A stretch of DNA of 43,438 nucleotides from Tannerellaceae bacterium (GTDB lineage Bacteria > Bacteroidota > Bacteroidia > Bacteroidales > Tannerellaceae). The translations under genes and the position numbers were made by a program. The notes beneath the pieces were generated by a model. It saw only the letters and a list, made by a program, of their open reading frames with translations. It was not told where the DNA came from and searched no databases. This document shows positions 14,760-25,200 of the stretch, piece by piece. Where the stretch lies: contig JAISMW010000028.1 of assembly GCA_031276545.1 (NCBI GenBank), positions 1 to 43,438 of the forward strand. Reading direction: 5' to 3'. Within the stretch, counting starts at the first letter, position 1, and every line of letters starts with the position of its first letter.

Positions 14760-17105
14760 TTAATGGAACAGCATATCGGGCGATATGCGTTTGAATTTTT
14801 CGGCGTCGGACTTGCGAATCTGTACGCTGCCGTTGTTCCAGTTCGAAGGCCAGCCTCCGATGGTGTGACCTAAAAATACCACTTTGAATGCGTGCAAACC
14901 TTTTGCCAGCGCCACCGATTTATCATGGCGGGAATAGCGTTTCACCTCGCCGCTGTTATTAATCAGCAGTGCGCCGTCGATCCATACCTCCTCGTTGTCG
15001 CTCGAAAAGTAATACACGCCGTCTTCGGGAATCTGCACGTATCCTTCGGCCACGGCGGCATACTGCGTCACGCCGCGCATGGCGTTGTTGGAAGGTTCTA
15101 TCCGGGTGATGTCCCTCAGGTCGGTCAGCGTGCTGTCTTTCCATTCGCCGGCGGGGGTTGCCAGCACCGTTGCGTCCTTAAACTCTCCGATTGTTGCCCT
15201 CAATACTTTCAGGTGCAGACCGGGCGTCAGTCCTTCCGCATCCGGAAGGGCGGGTGACGAAGGCACCTGTTTTTCCACGGTAATGACGCGTACGGGACTC
15301 ATCTTGCCCGAAGGAAGTACGGAACGTATTTTCAGCGTACCCGATTCGGTATATTCCAGCGGTGATTCGTATACCTGCGACTGTGGATTCGGTTCCGAGC
15401 CGTCGGTGGTATAGACCATTTGCACGGGGCGGGTGGTTTTGAATTCCAGCGTGGCTTTGTCCGTAAAGGCTACGAAGTTGCACGATCCGCCCGGCTGTTC
15501 CGGCTGGGGAATATGGTAGCCGACGGAATGACCGTCGAGGCGTACCAGCGCATTGTTCAGCCTCCGTTCAAAGTCTTTGAAGTCTTTCCTTTCGGGCGCC
15601 GACCAGGCAATTTCGGACAGCGCCAGTGCACGCGGATACGCATAGTATTCCAGCAGATCGGTATTGTACAGGTATTCCGACCAGATATTCGCCTGTACGC
15701 CTTTGATGAAGTGGGCTTTCCCGGCGGCTTCCAGCGTGTCGGGCACCGGATTGTAGCCATAGGTTTTTTCCAGCAGGATATATCCGCCGATGGATACCGG
15801 TTCTATTTTGGGATCGCCCTGATAGAAGTTGATGTACATGCCGTCGGTACTCGGCGTCATGATTACATCATGATCCATGCTTGCGGCGGCAATGCCTCCC
15901 TCTTCACCCCTCCAGGACATGACGGTGGCGGTGGGCGCCAGTCCGCCTTCCAGAATCTCGTCCCATCCGATCATCTTTTTTCCGTATTTCGTCAGCACTT
16001 TTTCGATGCGCTGCACGAAGTAGCTTTGCAGCCGTTCTTCGGCGCTGTGATGCGCATCGCCCTGAAGTCCTTCTTCGCGGATGCGCTGCTGACAGAGCGG
16101 ACACTTCTCCCAGCTCGTTTTCGGACATTCGTCGCCTCCGATATGGAAGTATTCCGACGGGAAAAGCGCGGCGACTTCCCCGATTACATTTTCAAGAAAC
16201 TCGAACGTGCTTTCCTTGCCGGCGCACAGCACGACCTCTTCCACACCCCATACGGTACGCATGGAGATGGGTTTTCCCTCGCACGAGAGTTCGGGATAGG
16301 CCGAGATGGCCGCCAGTTCATGTCCCGGCAGTTCTATTTCGGGGATTACGGTGATGAAACGCTCGGCCGCATACTGCACGATTTCCTTTACCTCCTCCTG
16401 CGTATAGAAGCCTTCGCTGTTCGGGCTTTTAGAGCCGATCTCCGTCAGTTTGGGATATTGCTTTATTTCGATACGCCAGCCCTGGTCTTCGGTCAGATGC
16501 CAGTGCATACGGTTTATCTTGAACAGGGCGATAACGTCCAACTGCTTCTTTACGTCTTCCACCGGAATAAAATGACGGCAGGGATCCAGCATCACGCCGC
16601 GGTAGGCAAAACGGGGAGCGTCGACCACCTCCACCGACGGAGCCGACCAGGCAATGCCTTTCACCGGCGAAGGACTCTCCACCTCGGCGGGCAGCAACTG
16701 CATAAACGTCTGCATACCGTAGAACAGTCCGCGGGGTGTTTTGGCTTTCACCGTCGCTCCGTCGGGCGATACATCCAGCCGGTAGCCTTCCTCCGGCATG
16801 TCTGCCGCCGCGTCGAGGAGCAGCGCGACGGTATTGGCGCCCTCTTTCTCCGTAAAGGCAAACGGATAGCCCGTAGAACGTTTCAGTTTGCCGGCAAAAA
16901 AGGCGGCCACCGTGCTTGCCTCCGGAGCCGGCGCATAGAAGGCCGTACCTTTGTTCAGCCTGAAAGTCCCTTCATGCTCCGTCAGGCTCAGAGGGGCGGG
17001 AATCACGTGGATACCCTCGTTGTACACTTTCTCTACGGCCGAATCGCCGCAGGAACTCAAAAAAACAAGCGCCGAAAGGGCGCAAATCACGTATACGTTT
17101 CTCAT
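14760..17105 (-). CDS. GH20 beta-N-acetylhexosaminidase lipoprotein with C-terminal PA14-like domain
   Basis: A 781-residue enzyme expected to remove terminal GlcNAc or GalNAc from glycans in the periplasm or at the surface. The signal ends in a lipobox (LVFLSSC). In order: GH20b domain (VIPAPLSLTEHEGTF), catalytic barrel with RGVMLDPCRHF, MHWHLTEDQGWRIEI and the Asp-Glu pair in HIGGDECP near 324-325, then a chitobiase C-terminal-like module (VYTTDGSEPNPQS), and a PA14-like domain (YVQIPEDGVYYFSSDNEEVWIDG) in the last 150 residues. It starts 31 bp after glyA stops on the same strand, so they may be cotranscribed. Together with the GH29 enzyme it suggests use of mucin or N-glycan sugars. Confidence 0.95.
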   Translation of the reverse strand: MRNVYVICALSALVFLSSCGDSAVEKVYNEGIHVIPAPLSLTEHEGTFRLNKGTAFYAPAPEASTVAAFFAGKLKRSTGYPFAFTEKEGANTVALLLDAAADMPEEGYRLDVSPDGATVKAKTPRGLFYGMQTFMQLLPAEVESPSPVKGIAWSAPSVEVVDAPRFAYRGVMLDPCRHFIPVEDVKKQLDVIALFKINRMHWHLTEDQGWRIEIKQYPKLTEIGSKSPNSEGFYTQEEVKEIVQYAAERFITVIPEIELPGHELAAISAYPELSCEGKPISMRTVWGVEEVVLCAGKESTFEFLENVIGEVAALFPSEYFHIGGDECPKTSWEKCPLCQQRIREEGLQGDAHHSAEERLQSYFVQRIEKVLTKYGKKMIGWDEILEGGLAPTATVMSWRGEEGGIAAASMDHDVIMTPSTDGMYINFYQGDPKIEPVSIGGYILLEKTYGYNPVPDTLEAAGKAHFIKGVQANIWSEYLYNTDLLEYYAYPRALALSEIAWSAPERKDFKDFERRLNNALVRLDGHSVGYHIPQPEQPGGSCNFVAFTDKATLEFKTTRPVQMVYTTDGSEPNPQSQVYESPLEYTESGTLKIRSVLPSGKMSPVRVITVEKQVPSSPALPDAEGLTPGLHLKVLRATIGEFKDATVLATPAGEWKDSTLTDLRDITRIEPSNNAMRGVTQYAAVAEGYVQIPEDGVYYFSSDNEEVWIDGALLINNSGEVKRYSRHDKSVALAKGLHAFKVVFLGHTIGGWPSNWNNGSVQIRKSDAEKFKRISPDMLFH

Positions 17106-17136
17106 AAACTATATAAATTAGGTAATGTATCCATTT

Positions 17137-18420
17137 CTACTCCCAGGCAAACAGGGGATACTGCCCCATCAGCCGGTTCACTTCGGCACGCACGGCCGCA
17201 ACGGTTTTATCACATTCCGGATGCGACAGCACGGCGTCCGCCAGCTCCACGATTTCGCCCATGAACGCTTCCTTGGCGCCCCGGGTAGAAACGGCAGGCG
17301 TTCCCACACGTATACCGGAGGTCTGGAAGGCCGAGCGACTGTCGAAGGGAACCATATTTTTGTTCACCGTAATGTCGGCAGCCACCAGCGCCTTTTCCGC
17401 AGCCTTGCCCGTCAGGTCGGGAAACTTGGAGCGAAGGTCTATCAGCATACTGTGATTGTCCGTACCGCCGGATATAATCTTATATCCCTTGTCCGTGAAA
17501 GCCTGCGCCATGGCCGCCGCGTTCCTCTTCACCTGCGTCTGGTATACTTTATACTCCGGTTCCAGCGCTTCGCCGAAGGCCACGGCTTTCGAGGCAATCA
17601 CATGCTCCAGCGGCCCGCCCTGGATACCCGGAAATACGGCCGAATCCAGCAGTTGAGACATCATCTTCGGCTCTCCCTTCGGCGTTGTTTTCCCCCAGGG
17701 GTTCACGAAGTCTTTTCCCATCAGGATGATGCCTCCGCGCGGTCCGCGAAGCGTTTTATGCGTCGTGGACGTCACGATGTGGGCATACTCCAGCGGATTG
17801 TCCAGCAGTCCGGCGGCAATCAGTCCGGCGGGATGTGCCATATCGATCATCAGCAGCGCTCCCACGCTGTCGGCAATCGCGCGCATCCTTTTGTAGTCCC
17901 ACTCGCGCGAATAGGCCGAACCGCCACCCACAATCAGCTTCGGACGTTCGCGCATCGCCACCTCTTCCATCTGTTCGTAGTCCACCCGTCCGGTATCCTC
18001 CCTTACATTATATTCCGTGGCGCGGTACAGTATGCCGGAGCTGTTCACCGGCGAACCGTGCGAAAGATGCCCTCCGTGCGAAAGATTCAGTCCCAGGAAC
18101 GTATCACCCGGACGCAGCACGGCCAGAAACACCGCCGCATTGGCCTGAGCGCCCGAATGAGGCTGCACGTTCACCCAGTCGGCGCCGAAGAGTTTTTTCA
18201 GCCGTTCGATAGCCACCGTTTCGCTCTCGTCCACCACCTCGCAGCCTCCGTAGTACCGTTTACCGGGATACCCTTCCGCATATTTGTTTGTCAGCACGCT
18301 TCCCATAGCCTCCAGCACCTGGCTACTCACGAAGTTTTCCGAAGCAATCAGTTCGATACCCTTCAGTTGCCGTTGCCTTTCCCGCTCGATCATGTCGAAA
18401 ATAATCCTGTCTCGTTCCAT
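17137..18420 (-). CDS. glyA: Serine hydroxymethyltransferase
   Basis: A 427-residue PLP enzyme converting serine and THF to glycine and 5,10-methylene-THF in the cytosol. Motifs: [35 protein letters not shown], and the PLP lysine Lys222 in [14 protein letters not shown]. Length and N-terminus ([18 protein letters not shown]) are typical of Bacteroidales. A -7 box lies about 30 bp upstream, next to the second tandem array. Confidence 0.98.
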   Translation of the reverse strand: MERDRIIFDMIERERQRQLKGIELIASENFVSSQVLEAMGSVLTNKYAEGYPGKRYYGGCEVVDESETVAIERLKKLFGADWVNVQPHSGAQANAAVFLAVLRPGDTFLGLNLSHGGHLSHGSPVNSSGILYRATEYNVREDTGRVDYEQMEEVAMRERPKLIVGGGSAYSREWDYKRMRAIADSVGALLMIDMAHPAGLIAAGLLDNPLEYAHIVTSTTHKTLRGPRGGIILMGKDFVNPWGKTTPKGEPKMMSQLLDSAVFPGIQGGPLEHVIASKAVAFGEALEPEYKVYQTQVKRNAAAMAQAFTDKGYKIISGGTDNHSMLIDLRSKFPDLTGKAAEKALVAADITVNKNMVPFDSRSAFQTSGIRVGTPAVSTRGAKEAFMGEIVELADAVLSHPECDKTVAAVRAEVNRLMGQYPLFAWE

Positions 18421-18449
18421 TCCTTATTTAATTAGGTTGATTCATACTG

Positions 18450-18457
18450 CAAACGTA
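18450..18457 (-). promoter_or_regulatory. -7 box for glyA
   Basis: Minus-strand TACGTTTG is an exact TAnnTTTG match 29 bp upstream of the glyA start. The nearest TTTG (18467-18470, minus) is only 9 bp further, the same short spacing seen for hypA. Confidence 0.5.
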
Positions 18458-18493
18458 CAAAAAAATCAAAACATGCCGCCGTCGTCGCCCGCC

Positions 18494-18543
18494 TCAGGTT
18501 GATGACCTAAGGTGACGAAGATAACGTCCCGAAGGGACTTTTT
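18494..18543 (+). other. Two small hairpins between glyA and the second array
   Basis: CCTCAGGT (18494-18501) faces ACCTAAGG (18505-18512) with one mismatch. Then GTCCC (18526-18530) pairs with GGGAC (18534-18538) and is followed by five T. The second resembles a weak terminator on the plus strand, though no upstream plus-strand gene is visible. Confidence 0.35.
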
Positions 18544-18554
18544 CATTATAAATA

Positions 18555-18876
18555 AGAAGCTCCAACTATTCGTTGATTATCATCCATACAAATGTATGAA
18601 GATCCAACAATGCGTTGATCATCATCCATACAAATGTATGAAGCTCCAACAACATGTTGATCATCATCCATACAAATGTATGAAGCTCCAACAACGCGTT
18701 GATCATCATCCATACAAATGTATGAAGCTCCAACAATGCGTTGATCATCATCCATACAAATATATGAAGCTCCAACAACACGTTGATCATCATCCATACA
18801 AATGTATGAAGCTCAAACAATGCATTGATTATCATCCATACAAATGTATGAAGCTCCAACAACGCGTTGATCATAA
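18555..18876. repeat. Second 42-bp tandem array, unrelated sequence
   Basis: Seven units beginning CATCCATACAAATGTATGAA start at 18581, 18623, 18665, 18707, 18749, 18791 and 18833, exactly 42 bp apart, with a partial copy before. Each unit has two dyads: CATACA-AA-TGTATG and a 10-bp core that varies between copies (CAACGCGTTG, CAACATGTTG, CAATGCATTG are perfect palindromes; CAATGCGTTG and CAACACGTTG are not), usually followed by TGATCA. Variation concentrates in the core dyad. Several frames stay open because the period is divisible by 3; I do not call a gene. Confidence 0.95.
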
Positions 18877-18927
18877 TTAATACATTTATATGGATTTAAA
18901 TTTAATATTTTTTAAGTATTTATTTTT

Positions 18928-18957
18928 TTTGTATACCATAGCATTTAGCTATATTCG
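18928..18957 (+). promoter_or_regulatory. Promoter upstream of the DUF6261-like gene
   Basis: TTTG (18928-18931), 18 bp, then TATATTCG (18950-18957), one base from TAnnTTTG. Spacing fits the Bacteroidota sigma factor. The start codon is 52 bp downstream and the tandem array ends about 50 bp upstream. Confidence 0.5.
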
Positions 18958-19008
18958 TGGCCAATAATAAGTAAAGTAAATACAGCAAACCATTTAAAAC
19001 TAACTACC

Positions 19009-20193
19009 ATGCATAAAATTACTTACAAATCAGCATTTTTAGCGCATCTGAGAAATGCGGAACATTATGATTTGTTCCGGAATATCGTACATAATGTGGA
19101 AATCATCGGCGTCAAGCCGGCAGCTCTTCTGCTGATATGGAATCTCTTCCGCCAGGCTTTCGACAAGGAAGACCGGATTTATAAACGGGCAGCCCGCCGG
19201 GAGGAGACAGCCCAAATCAACGAAGCGCACGAGAAACGCAAGACGGCCTATATGGCGCTCAAACGTCTGATTGAATCGGCTTCCTACAGCGCGACGCCTT
19301 CCGTAAAAACGGCAGCCGACCTGCTCCTCTGGATGATGGAAAATTACAGCAGCGCCTATTATGTGGCGATGAACGAATCCTCCGCCCTCTTTGACAACCT
19401 TGTGCAGGACTTTGCCAAGGAGCAGCATGCCGAAAAGGTGGCGCTGATACCGGGCGCCGGTGCGGCAATTGCCCGTCTTGAGCAAGACAATGAAGACTTT
19501 ATGACGCTCTACGCCGGGCGCGCCCTTGTAGAGGAAGAAGAAAAGGAGGAAGGAAGCATGTTCGAAGCCCGCAAAGACGTGGAACAGAAGTTCGACGTCG
19601 CGGTGGAGGCCATCAATACCTTCTACCGTATCAATGAATTGCAGGTGCCGAAAGACGCCGAAGTGAGCGAGGCGCTGTCGAAAATCATTCTGTTCATCAA
19701 CGCCTATCTGCGCCAACACGAAGCGACCTACGCCCGCCGCAATCCGAAATATCACGCCGGCGGCGGCGACCAGCCTTCACCTCCCGACGGGGAACCTTCC
19801 GAACCGGGCGATGCGACGCCCCAGCTTGTCGTCGCGTCTCAGGAAACGCTGGGCGAGAGCCAGCAGATGCCGGGCTACGGCACGCAGATGTCGCTTCGCG
19901 CCGCAGACGCCGCCGCCTTTGCCGCCGCTCTTTATCCCGCTGCAAAGAACGGCATCCTGCGCCTCGGCTATTCCGATACGGAGGACGTGGAGGACTTCCC
20001 GATCCCCGACTTCCTGTTCGATACCGACGGCACAACCCCCATCGGCCTTCTGGTGGATGCCCCGAACCTGAATACCTTCTTTATAAAACCCTTCCAAGGC
20101 ATAGACGTAGCCGAAGCCGAAGTGCTGAAAGACGGCGAACTCCTGGCCATCCTCCTCGACGTGCAGTACCCCGCCACGATGAGCGAAGGATGA
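19009..20193 (+). CDS. DUF6261-like Bacteroidota protein
   Basis: A 394-residue protein of unknown function that resembles the DUF6261 family, known to me only from Bacteroidota. It starts MHKITYKSAFLAHLRNAEHYDLFRNIV and has no signal peptide or membrane helix. The first 250 residues look helical (long charged stretches such as EEEEKEEGSMFEARKDVEQKF). A Pro/Gly/Ser linker (GGGDQPSPPDGEPSEPGD) follows near residue 255, then a C-terminal part of about 120 residues. It stands alone between a 42-bp array with its own promoter and a heptamer repeat plus terminator. The family name is from memory of the N-terminal pattern. Confidence 0.75.
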   Translation: MHKITYKSAFLAHLRNAEHYDLFRNIVHNVEIIGVKPAALLLIWNLFRQAFDKEDRIYKRAARREETAQINEAHEKRKTAYMALKRLIESASYSATPSVKTAADLLLWMMENYSSAYYVAMNESSALFDNLVQDFAKEQHAEKVALIPGAGAAIARLEQDNEDFMTLYAGRALVEEEEKEEGSMFEARKDVEQKFDVAVEAINTFYRINELQVPKDAEVSEALSKIILFINAYLRQHEATYARRNPKYHAGGGDQPSPPDGEPSEPGDATPQLVVASQETLGESQQMPGYGTQMSLRAADAAAFAAALYPAAKNGILRLGYSDTEDVEDFPIPDFLFDTDGTTPIGLLVDAPNLNTFFIKPFQGIDVAEAEVLKDGELLAILLDVQYPATMSEG

Positions 20194-20200
20194 CTTCTTC

Positions 20201-20235
20201 AGTGAATAGTGAACAGTGAACAGTGAACAGTGAAC
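20201..20235. repeat. Five tandem AGTGAAC heptamers
   Basis: AGTGAAT followed by four AGTGAAC copies without a gap, ending at the base of the terminator stem. Related degenerate copies lie near the first 42-bp array (446-480). Confidence 0.9.
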
Positions 20236-20262
20236 GGCCCGGCGAAATTTTCGTCGGGCCGT
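20234..20262. terminator. Terminator between DUF6261-like gene and susD-like gene
   Basis: ACGGCCCGGCGAA pairs over 13 bp (one G-T) with the complementary arm ending at 20262, loop ATT. TTTGTTGTT follows on the plus strand. The flanking genes are convergent, so it may serve both. Confidence 0.8.
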
Positions 20263-20331
20263 TTGTTGTTCATCGTACCGGATCTTGATTGGTTTTTACT
20301 TCGCCGGTGCGGAAGGGATATTCCTGCTGCT

Positions 20332-22206
20332 TCAGTTTTCGTATCCCGGATTTTGTTCCAGCAGGGCGTTCCGGTTCATTTCATCGCGGTGTATCGGAAG
20401 GAAGTAGCATTTGTCTACCCATTTGCGTCCTTCCTGTATGAGGGGAATGACGGTGTAGGTGTAGTTCCAGCGGGATTCGTCGTGCTCGTACCGGTCCTGC
20501 TTTCCGACGCCCGGTTTGAGTGTGGCGACTACTTCTACGCCGTGAAGTCCGTTCAGGCCGGGGGATTCGTTGCCCAGCAGCCAGCGGCGTACGTCCCAGT
20601 AGCGGTGTTCCTCGAAGAGGAGTTCCAGCCGGCGTTCTTTCTGATAGATTTTGAGCAATTCCGCGGGATCGTCTGTTGTTACATCCGGAAGGCCGACGCG
20701 GCGGCGCAGCAGATTGAGGTACGTCCGGGCTTCGGCGGTTTCACCCAGTCCGATGCAGGCTTCCAGGTAGCACATCACTACTTCGGTATAGCGGATGAAG
20801 GGGAAGAGGCAGTTTATCTTGTTCCGGTGGTCGCCGGAAGCGGGATGGATGAACTTCTTCAGGTAGTATCCGGTGTAGGTGGCGTTCCAGTTTTCGCCTC
20901 CTCCGGTGCGGGTATCCATTCCGGGGTAGTAGGCTTCCTTGCTTTGTGCGGGGTCGGTCTGGTAATAGCCGGTTTGGATGGTGCCCGTCGGTTCGTTGAC
21001 GGCGAAATCGGCCGGGCGCTGAATCCATTGCATTCCGTCGTACATGATGGAGGCGTAGAAGCGGGGTTCCCGGTTTTTGTAGGGCGCGGCTTTGTGTTCG
21101 GGATTGTTCCAGTCGAAGGGGGTGCCGTCGGACATGCTGTAGGCGTCGACCAGATCCTGTACCGGGGTGTTGCCTCCCCAGGCGTGATAGCCCGACGGGC
21201 CGTTGAAGAGTGGCATCTTGGTTCCGCTTTCGTCCTTGGTGTCGATAAAGTAGCGCGAGAAGATGTTTTCTTCGCTTTCCTTGCCGAAAAATTCCCAGAT
21301 GGCCTGCGCCTTTTCTTCTGCCGTGAGTCCTTCGCCTCCGTAGGTGGAGAGTCCGTGTCCCATGGGATTGTCCATAAGCGCTTTGGCGGCTTCTTTGACG
21401 GCTCTCCAGCGGTCTTCGCGCGTTCCTTCGGTATGGAATATCAGTTCCTTGTGGGGATAGGTTGCGAAGAGGGGCACTTTGGCGGTGGCGGTGGCCTGGT
21501 CGTGCAGATCGCTTGCGGCGTCGGTGAGCACGCGTACTTTGAGCGCCAGGACGGCGGCCAGGGTGGCGCGTCCTTTCTGTGTGTTGGCGAAGGTACGGTC
21601 TTTCAGCAGGTCGGCGGCGTTTTGGAGGTCGCTCAGTATCTGTTTGATGCAGTCGGTATAGGAGCTTCTTTGCAGTTCGAAGTTTTCGTCCGTGAGCTGG
21701 GTTACGCGCAGTTGGAGCGGGATGCCTCCGAAGCCTCTGGTGAGGCGGTGGAAGAAGTAGGCACGCAGGAAGTAGGCTTCGCCCTTGAGTTGGGTTTTGT
21801 ACTTTATGTCGAACTCCGCATTGTCTACGTTTTCGATGAAGTCGTTGCAGGATCGGATGTTTTTGTACAGGCGTTCCCACTGGTGTCCGCTCTGTGTTTT
21901 GTTGAACCATCCGAGGTTGACGTCGGTAACGGCTCCGGCGTTTGTTTCCCTGAATTCGCGTCCGTGTGTGAACAGGGCTTCGTCGGTGGCCGAGGCCTGG
22001 AGTTCTTCCGTAAATCCGGCGTCCTGGAAGGTGAAGTAGACGTCGTACATGTAGGCTTCTGCCAGGGCGCTTTCCTTCCAGAGTGCGTCGGCGGTGATTT
22101 CCCTTTGCGGCTGGGTGTTCAGGAAGTCGTCGTTGCAGGCGCTGCCGAGCAGCAGCACGGCGAAGAGTGCGACGGTTGTTTTTATTCTTTTGCTATACAT
22201 ATTCAT
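20332..22206 (-). CDS. SusD/RagB-type glycan-binding outer-membrane lipoprotein (pair 1)
   Basis: A 624-residue surface lipoprotein that captures glycan and caps its SusC partner. The signal ends in a lipobox (LLLGSAC). SusD features: NDDFLNTQPQREIT after the cysteine, helical repeats with AYFLRAYFFHRLTRGFGGIPL, and a C-terminal RRLELLFEEHRYWDVRRW motif, ending LLEQNPGYEN. Translation could begin at Met1 or Met3 (MYSKRIK). It lies 12 bp after the susC stop. No glycosidase accompanies this pair, so its substrate is unknown. Confidence 0.96.
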   Translation of the reverse strand: MNMYSKRIKTTVALFAVLLLGSACNDDFLNTQPQREITADALWKESALAEAYMYDVYFTFQDAGFTEELQASATDEALFTHGREFRETNAGAVTDVNLGWFNKTQSGHQWERLYKNIRSCNDFIENVDNAEFDIKYKTQLKGEAYFLRAYFFHRLTRGFGGIPLQLRVTQLTDENFELQRSSYTDCIKQILSDLQNAADLLKDRTFANTQKGRATLAAVLALKVRVLTDAASDLHDQATATAKVPLFATYPHKELIFHTEGTREDRWRAVKEAAKALMDNPMGHGLSTYGGEGLTAEEKAQAIWEFFGKESEENIFSRYFIDTKDESGTKMPLFNGPSGYHAWGGNTPVQDLVDAYSMSDGTPFDWNNPEHKAAPYKNREPRFYASIMYDGMQWIQRPADFAVNEPTGTIQTGYYQTDPAQSKEAYYPGMDTRTGGGENWNATYTGYYLKKFIHPASGDHRNKINCLFPFIRYTEVVMCYLEACIGLGETAEARTYLNLLRRRVGLPDVTTDDPAELLKIYQKERRLELLFEEHRYWDVRRWLLGNESPGLNGLHGVEVVATLKPGVGKQDRYEHDESRWNYTYTVIPLIQEGRKWVDKCYFLPIHRDEMNRNALLEQNPGYEN

Positions 22207-22218
22207 AATTTTTACGCT

Positions 22219-25200
22219 TTAGAAGGTTACTGAGAAACCGATGTTTACAATCTTCGGTACGGGGATTTTCGCCCCGTTGGCCTGGGTCATTTCGGGGTCG
22301 AGGTCGGTAGACGGGGAGAGGGTCAGGAGGTTCTGTCCGTTGGCATAGACGCGCATCTGTGTGAAGAAGCGGGTTTTTTCGACGATGTGTTTGGGCAGGG
22401 TGTATCCTATCTCCATATTTTTGAGGCGGATGTAGCTTGTGTTCTTCATCCAGTAGGTGTTTTTGAGTCCTGCCTCGTTGTCCCAATAATATTTTCCCCG
22501 TGCATGCACGCGCGGATGCTGATCCGTGGGGTTGGCGACAGACCAGTGGTTGTCGTAGACGGATTTCAGGTAGTTTCCGATGTCTCCCGAATCGAAGTAG
22601 ACCCTGGTCCAGCAGTCTGCGGCGCCCTGTGCGAGGAAGTTGAGGTCGAAGTTTTTCCATTGGAAGAAACCGTTGAAGCCGTACATCCATTTGGGTTCGT
22701 CGTTTTTGTCGAAGCGTTTTCTGTCGTCGGGGGTAATTTTTCCGTTGCCGTCGATGTCTTTAAACTTCATGTCTCCCGGCTGCAGCGCCTTGTCGCTGGT
22801 GATACCGTCGTAGTTTGGCCGGTTCTCCTTGTCGTTTATTTCGTCCCAGTTTTTGAACACTCCGTCGAAGATGTAATAGAGATCCGTTTTCATGGGGTGT
22901 CCTGTGGACTTTTGCCATTCGGGAGCTCCTCCGGCTTCATCCCAGTATTTGATGGTGTTGCGGGCATATCCTCCGGTGACTCCGATGCGGTAGGAGAAGT
23001 CCTTGCCGGCCGTGTCGCCCCATTCCAGTTTGAGATCGAATCCGGTATTGTCCACTTTGCCGATGTTTTCGGCGGGCAGTGTGAGTCCGGCCGTTTGCGG
23101 GACGGAGGCATTCCGTCTCCAGAGGATGTTGGAACGCTTGTTGTAGAAATAATCCAGTTCGAGGTAGAGCCTGTTGTCGAAAGTTCTGGCCTCGATTCCT
23201 GCGTTCATATTGGTGGCCACTTCCCAGGTGATCTGGTTGTTGGGGAAGCGGCTTATGCGAAGACCTTTCACGTCTTGGTTGTCGATGATGTATCCCCACT
23301 CATAATAATAGGTAGGCAGGTACTGGTATTCCCTCAGTTCATCATCGTAGTAGACCTGGTCGTTCCCCATCTGTCCGATCGAACCGCGCAGTTTGAGATA
23401 GTTGATGAAGGAGAGCTTTTCTTTCCAGAAATCTTCTTCCGATATTCTGTATCCCAGCAGTACGCCGGGAAAGAATCCGTAGCGGGTGTCTTCGGGGAAC
23501 ATATAGGAGGCGTCGTACCGCCAGACGAACTCGGCGAGGTATTTCTCCCGGTAATTGTAGGCCACGCGTCCGAAATAGTTCAGTCGGGCACGGTTCCAGT
23601 TTTTGCTCCAGTCTCCGCTGTCGTTTGTCTTTTCCTTGTCTCCACCGGCCTTAAAGACCTGTATGGCGTTGGAGAGGAAATAGCGTCGCATGGCTTCGAA
23701 ATAGGAATTGTCCGATTCGTCCCGTTCGGTCCCGACCAGCACGGTGAGGTTGTGGTCTCCGAATGTTTTGTCGTAGCTCAGGATACCGCCGGCCACCAGG
23801 TTGGTTTGGTCTTCGGAATACATGTCGAGTCTGGGGTCGGAATGGCTCGGATAGTTCAGCCCCTTGTCGAGTTTGGGCGTCACGCCGTCTGCTTCCATCG
23901 ATACCATATCCCAGGTGTAGAGATACCAGGGCTGGAACCATTTTTTGCGATGCTGGAGGTATTTGTCGTACGAGATATTCAGCGACAGCTTCAGTCCGTC
24001 TATCCAGGGCTGGGTGATTTCCACGTTGGCATTGGTCTGGATATAATACCTTCTGTCTTTGTCGTATCCCGTTTCGTCGGAGGCGGCCACCACCGGATTC
24101 CGTCCGTACTCCTGCGCCGGTCCGGGCAGTCCGTTCGGCCAGTAGCCTTGGTCGGTGGGGCGTCCGCGGGAGGTGAACCAGAGTACGTCGCCCGACGACT
24201 GGCTGGGGTAATTCCGGTTTTCCTGCCGTCCCATCAGGTTCACGCCCACTTTCACCCAGTCGTTCAGTTCGGCATTCAGGTTGATACGCAGGTTGTACTG
24301 CTTGTAGTTGTTGGCCGAATTGCGGTAGTACCCGTCGGTAAAGGTATGTCCGAAGGTGGCGAAATAGCTGAATTTTTCCGACCCTCCTTCCAGCGTAGCA
24401 TTGTGTATACGCTGCGGCGACCAGTCGGCGTAGGTTTCCTTCAGCCAGTCGGTGTTCGGGTACCTCCAGGGATCGGAGCCATCGCGGTATTTCTGTATTT
24501 CCTCCTCCGTTTTCCAGGGATTGGGGAAAGCGGGCTGTTCTCCGAGCGCGGGATTGATCATGGCGTCATTGACGATCAGTTCATTTCTCAGTTCCGCATA
24601 TTCTGCGGCATCCGCCATTTTGGGCAATACGGCGGGACGTCCCCATCCCTGATTGAAGGAATAGGTAAGTTCCGGCTTTTTGCCTGCCTTTCCGTTTTTG
24701 GTAGTAATCAGGATTACGCCGTTGGCAGCCCTTGCTCCGTAGATAGCGGCGGAAGCGTCTTTCAGAACCGACATATTTTCTATTTCGTTCGGATTTAGGC
24801 GTTCCAGACCGCCGGCACGTGCCGCCACGCCGTCGATTACAATCAGCGGGTCGTTGTTGCCCAGCGTATTCGAGCCTCTGATTCGGATGCTGCTATTGTC
24901 GTATCCCGGTTCTCCCGATCGCTGAAATACCACCACGCCCGACAGACGTCCGGCAATGGCATTCGAGAGGTTGGCCGTAGGGGTCTTAATCAGATCGGCG
25001 CCTTTCACGGTGGAGACGGAACCCGTCACCGTTTCCTTTTTCTGCACACCGTAGCCCACGACCACTACTTCTTCCAGTCGCTGGGTATCTTCCCGGAGCG
25101 TTACATTAATCACGGCCTGATTTCCCACCGTGATTTCCTGCGGGAGATAGCCGATATAGGAAAACACAATCACCGCCTGTCCGCCGGGAGCCTGGAGGGT

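Noticed and set aside
18512..18880. Frames on both strands through the second array (plus-strand HHPYKCMKLQQ-type repeats)
   Set aside because: Same reason: the period is divisible by 3 and three different frames are open. The plus frame would need a GTG start inside a hairpin region.
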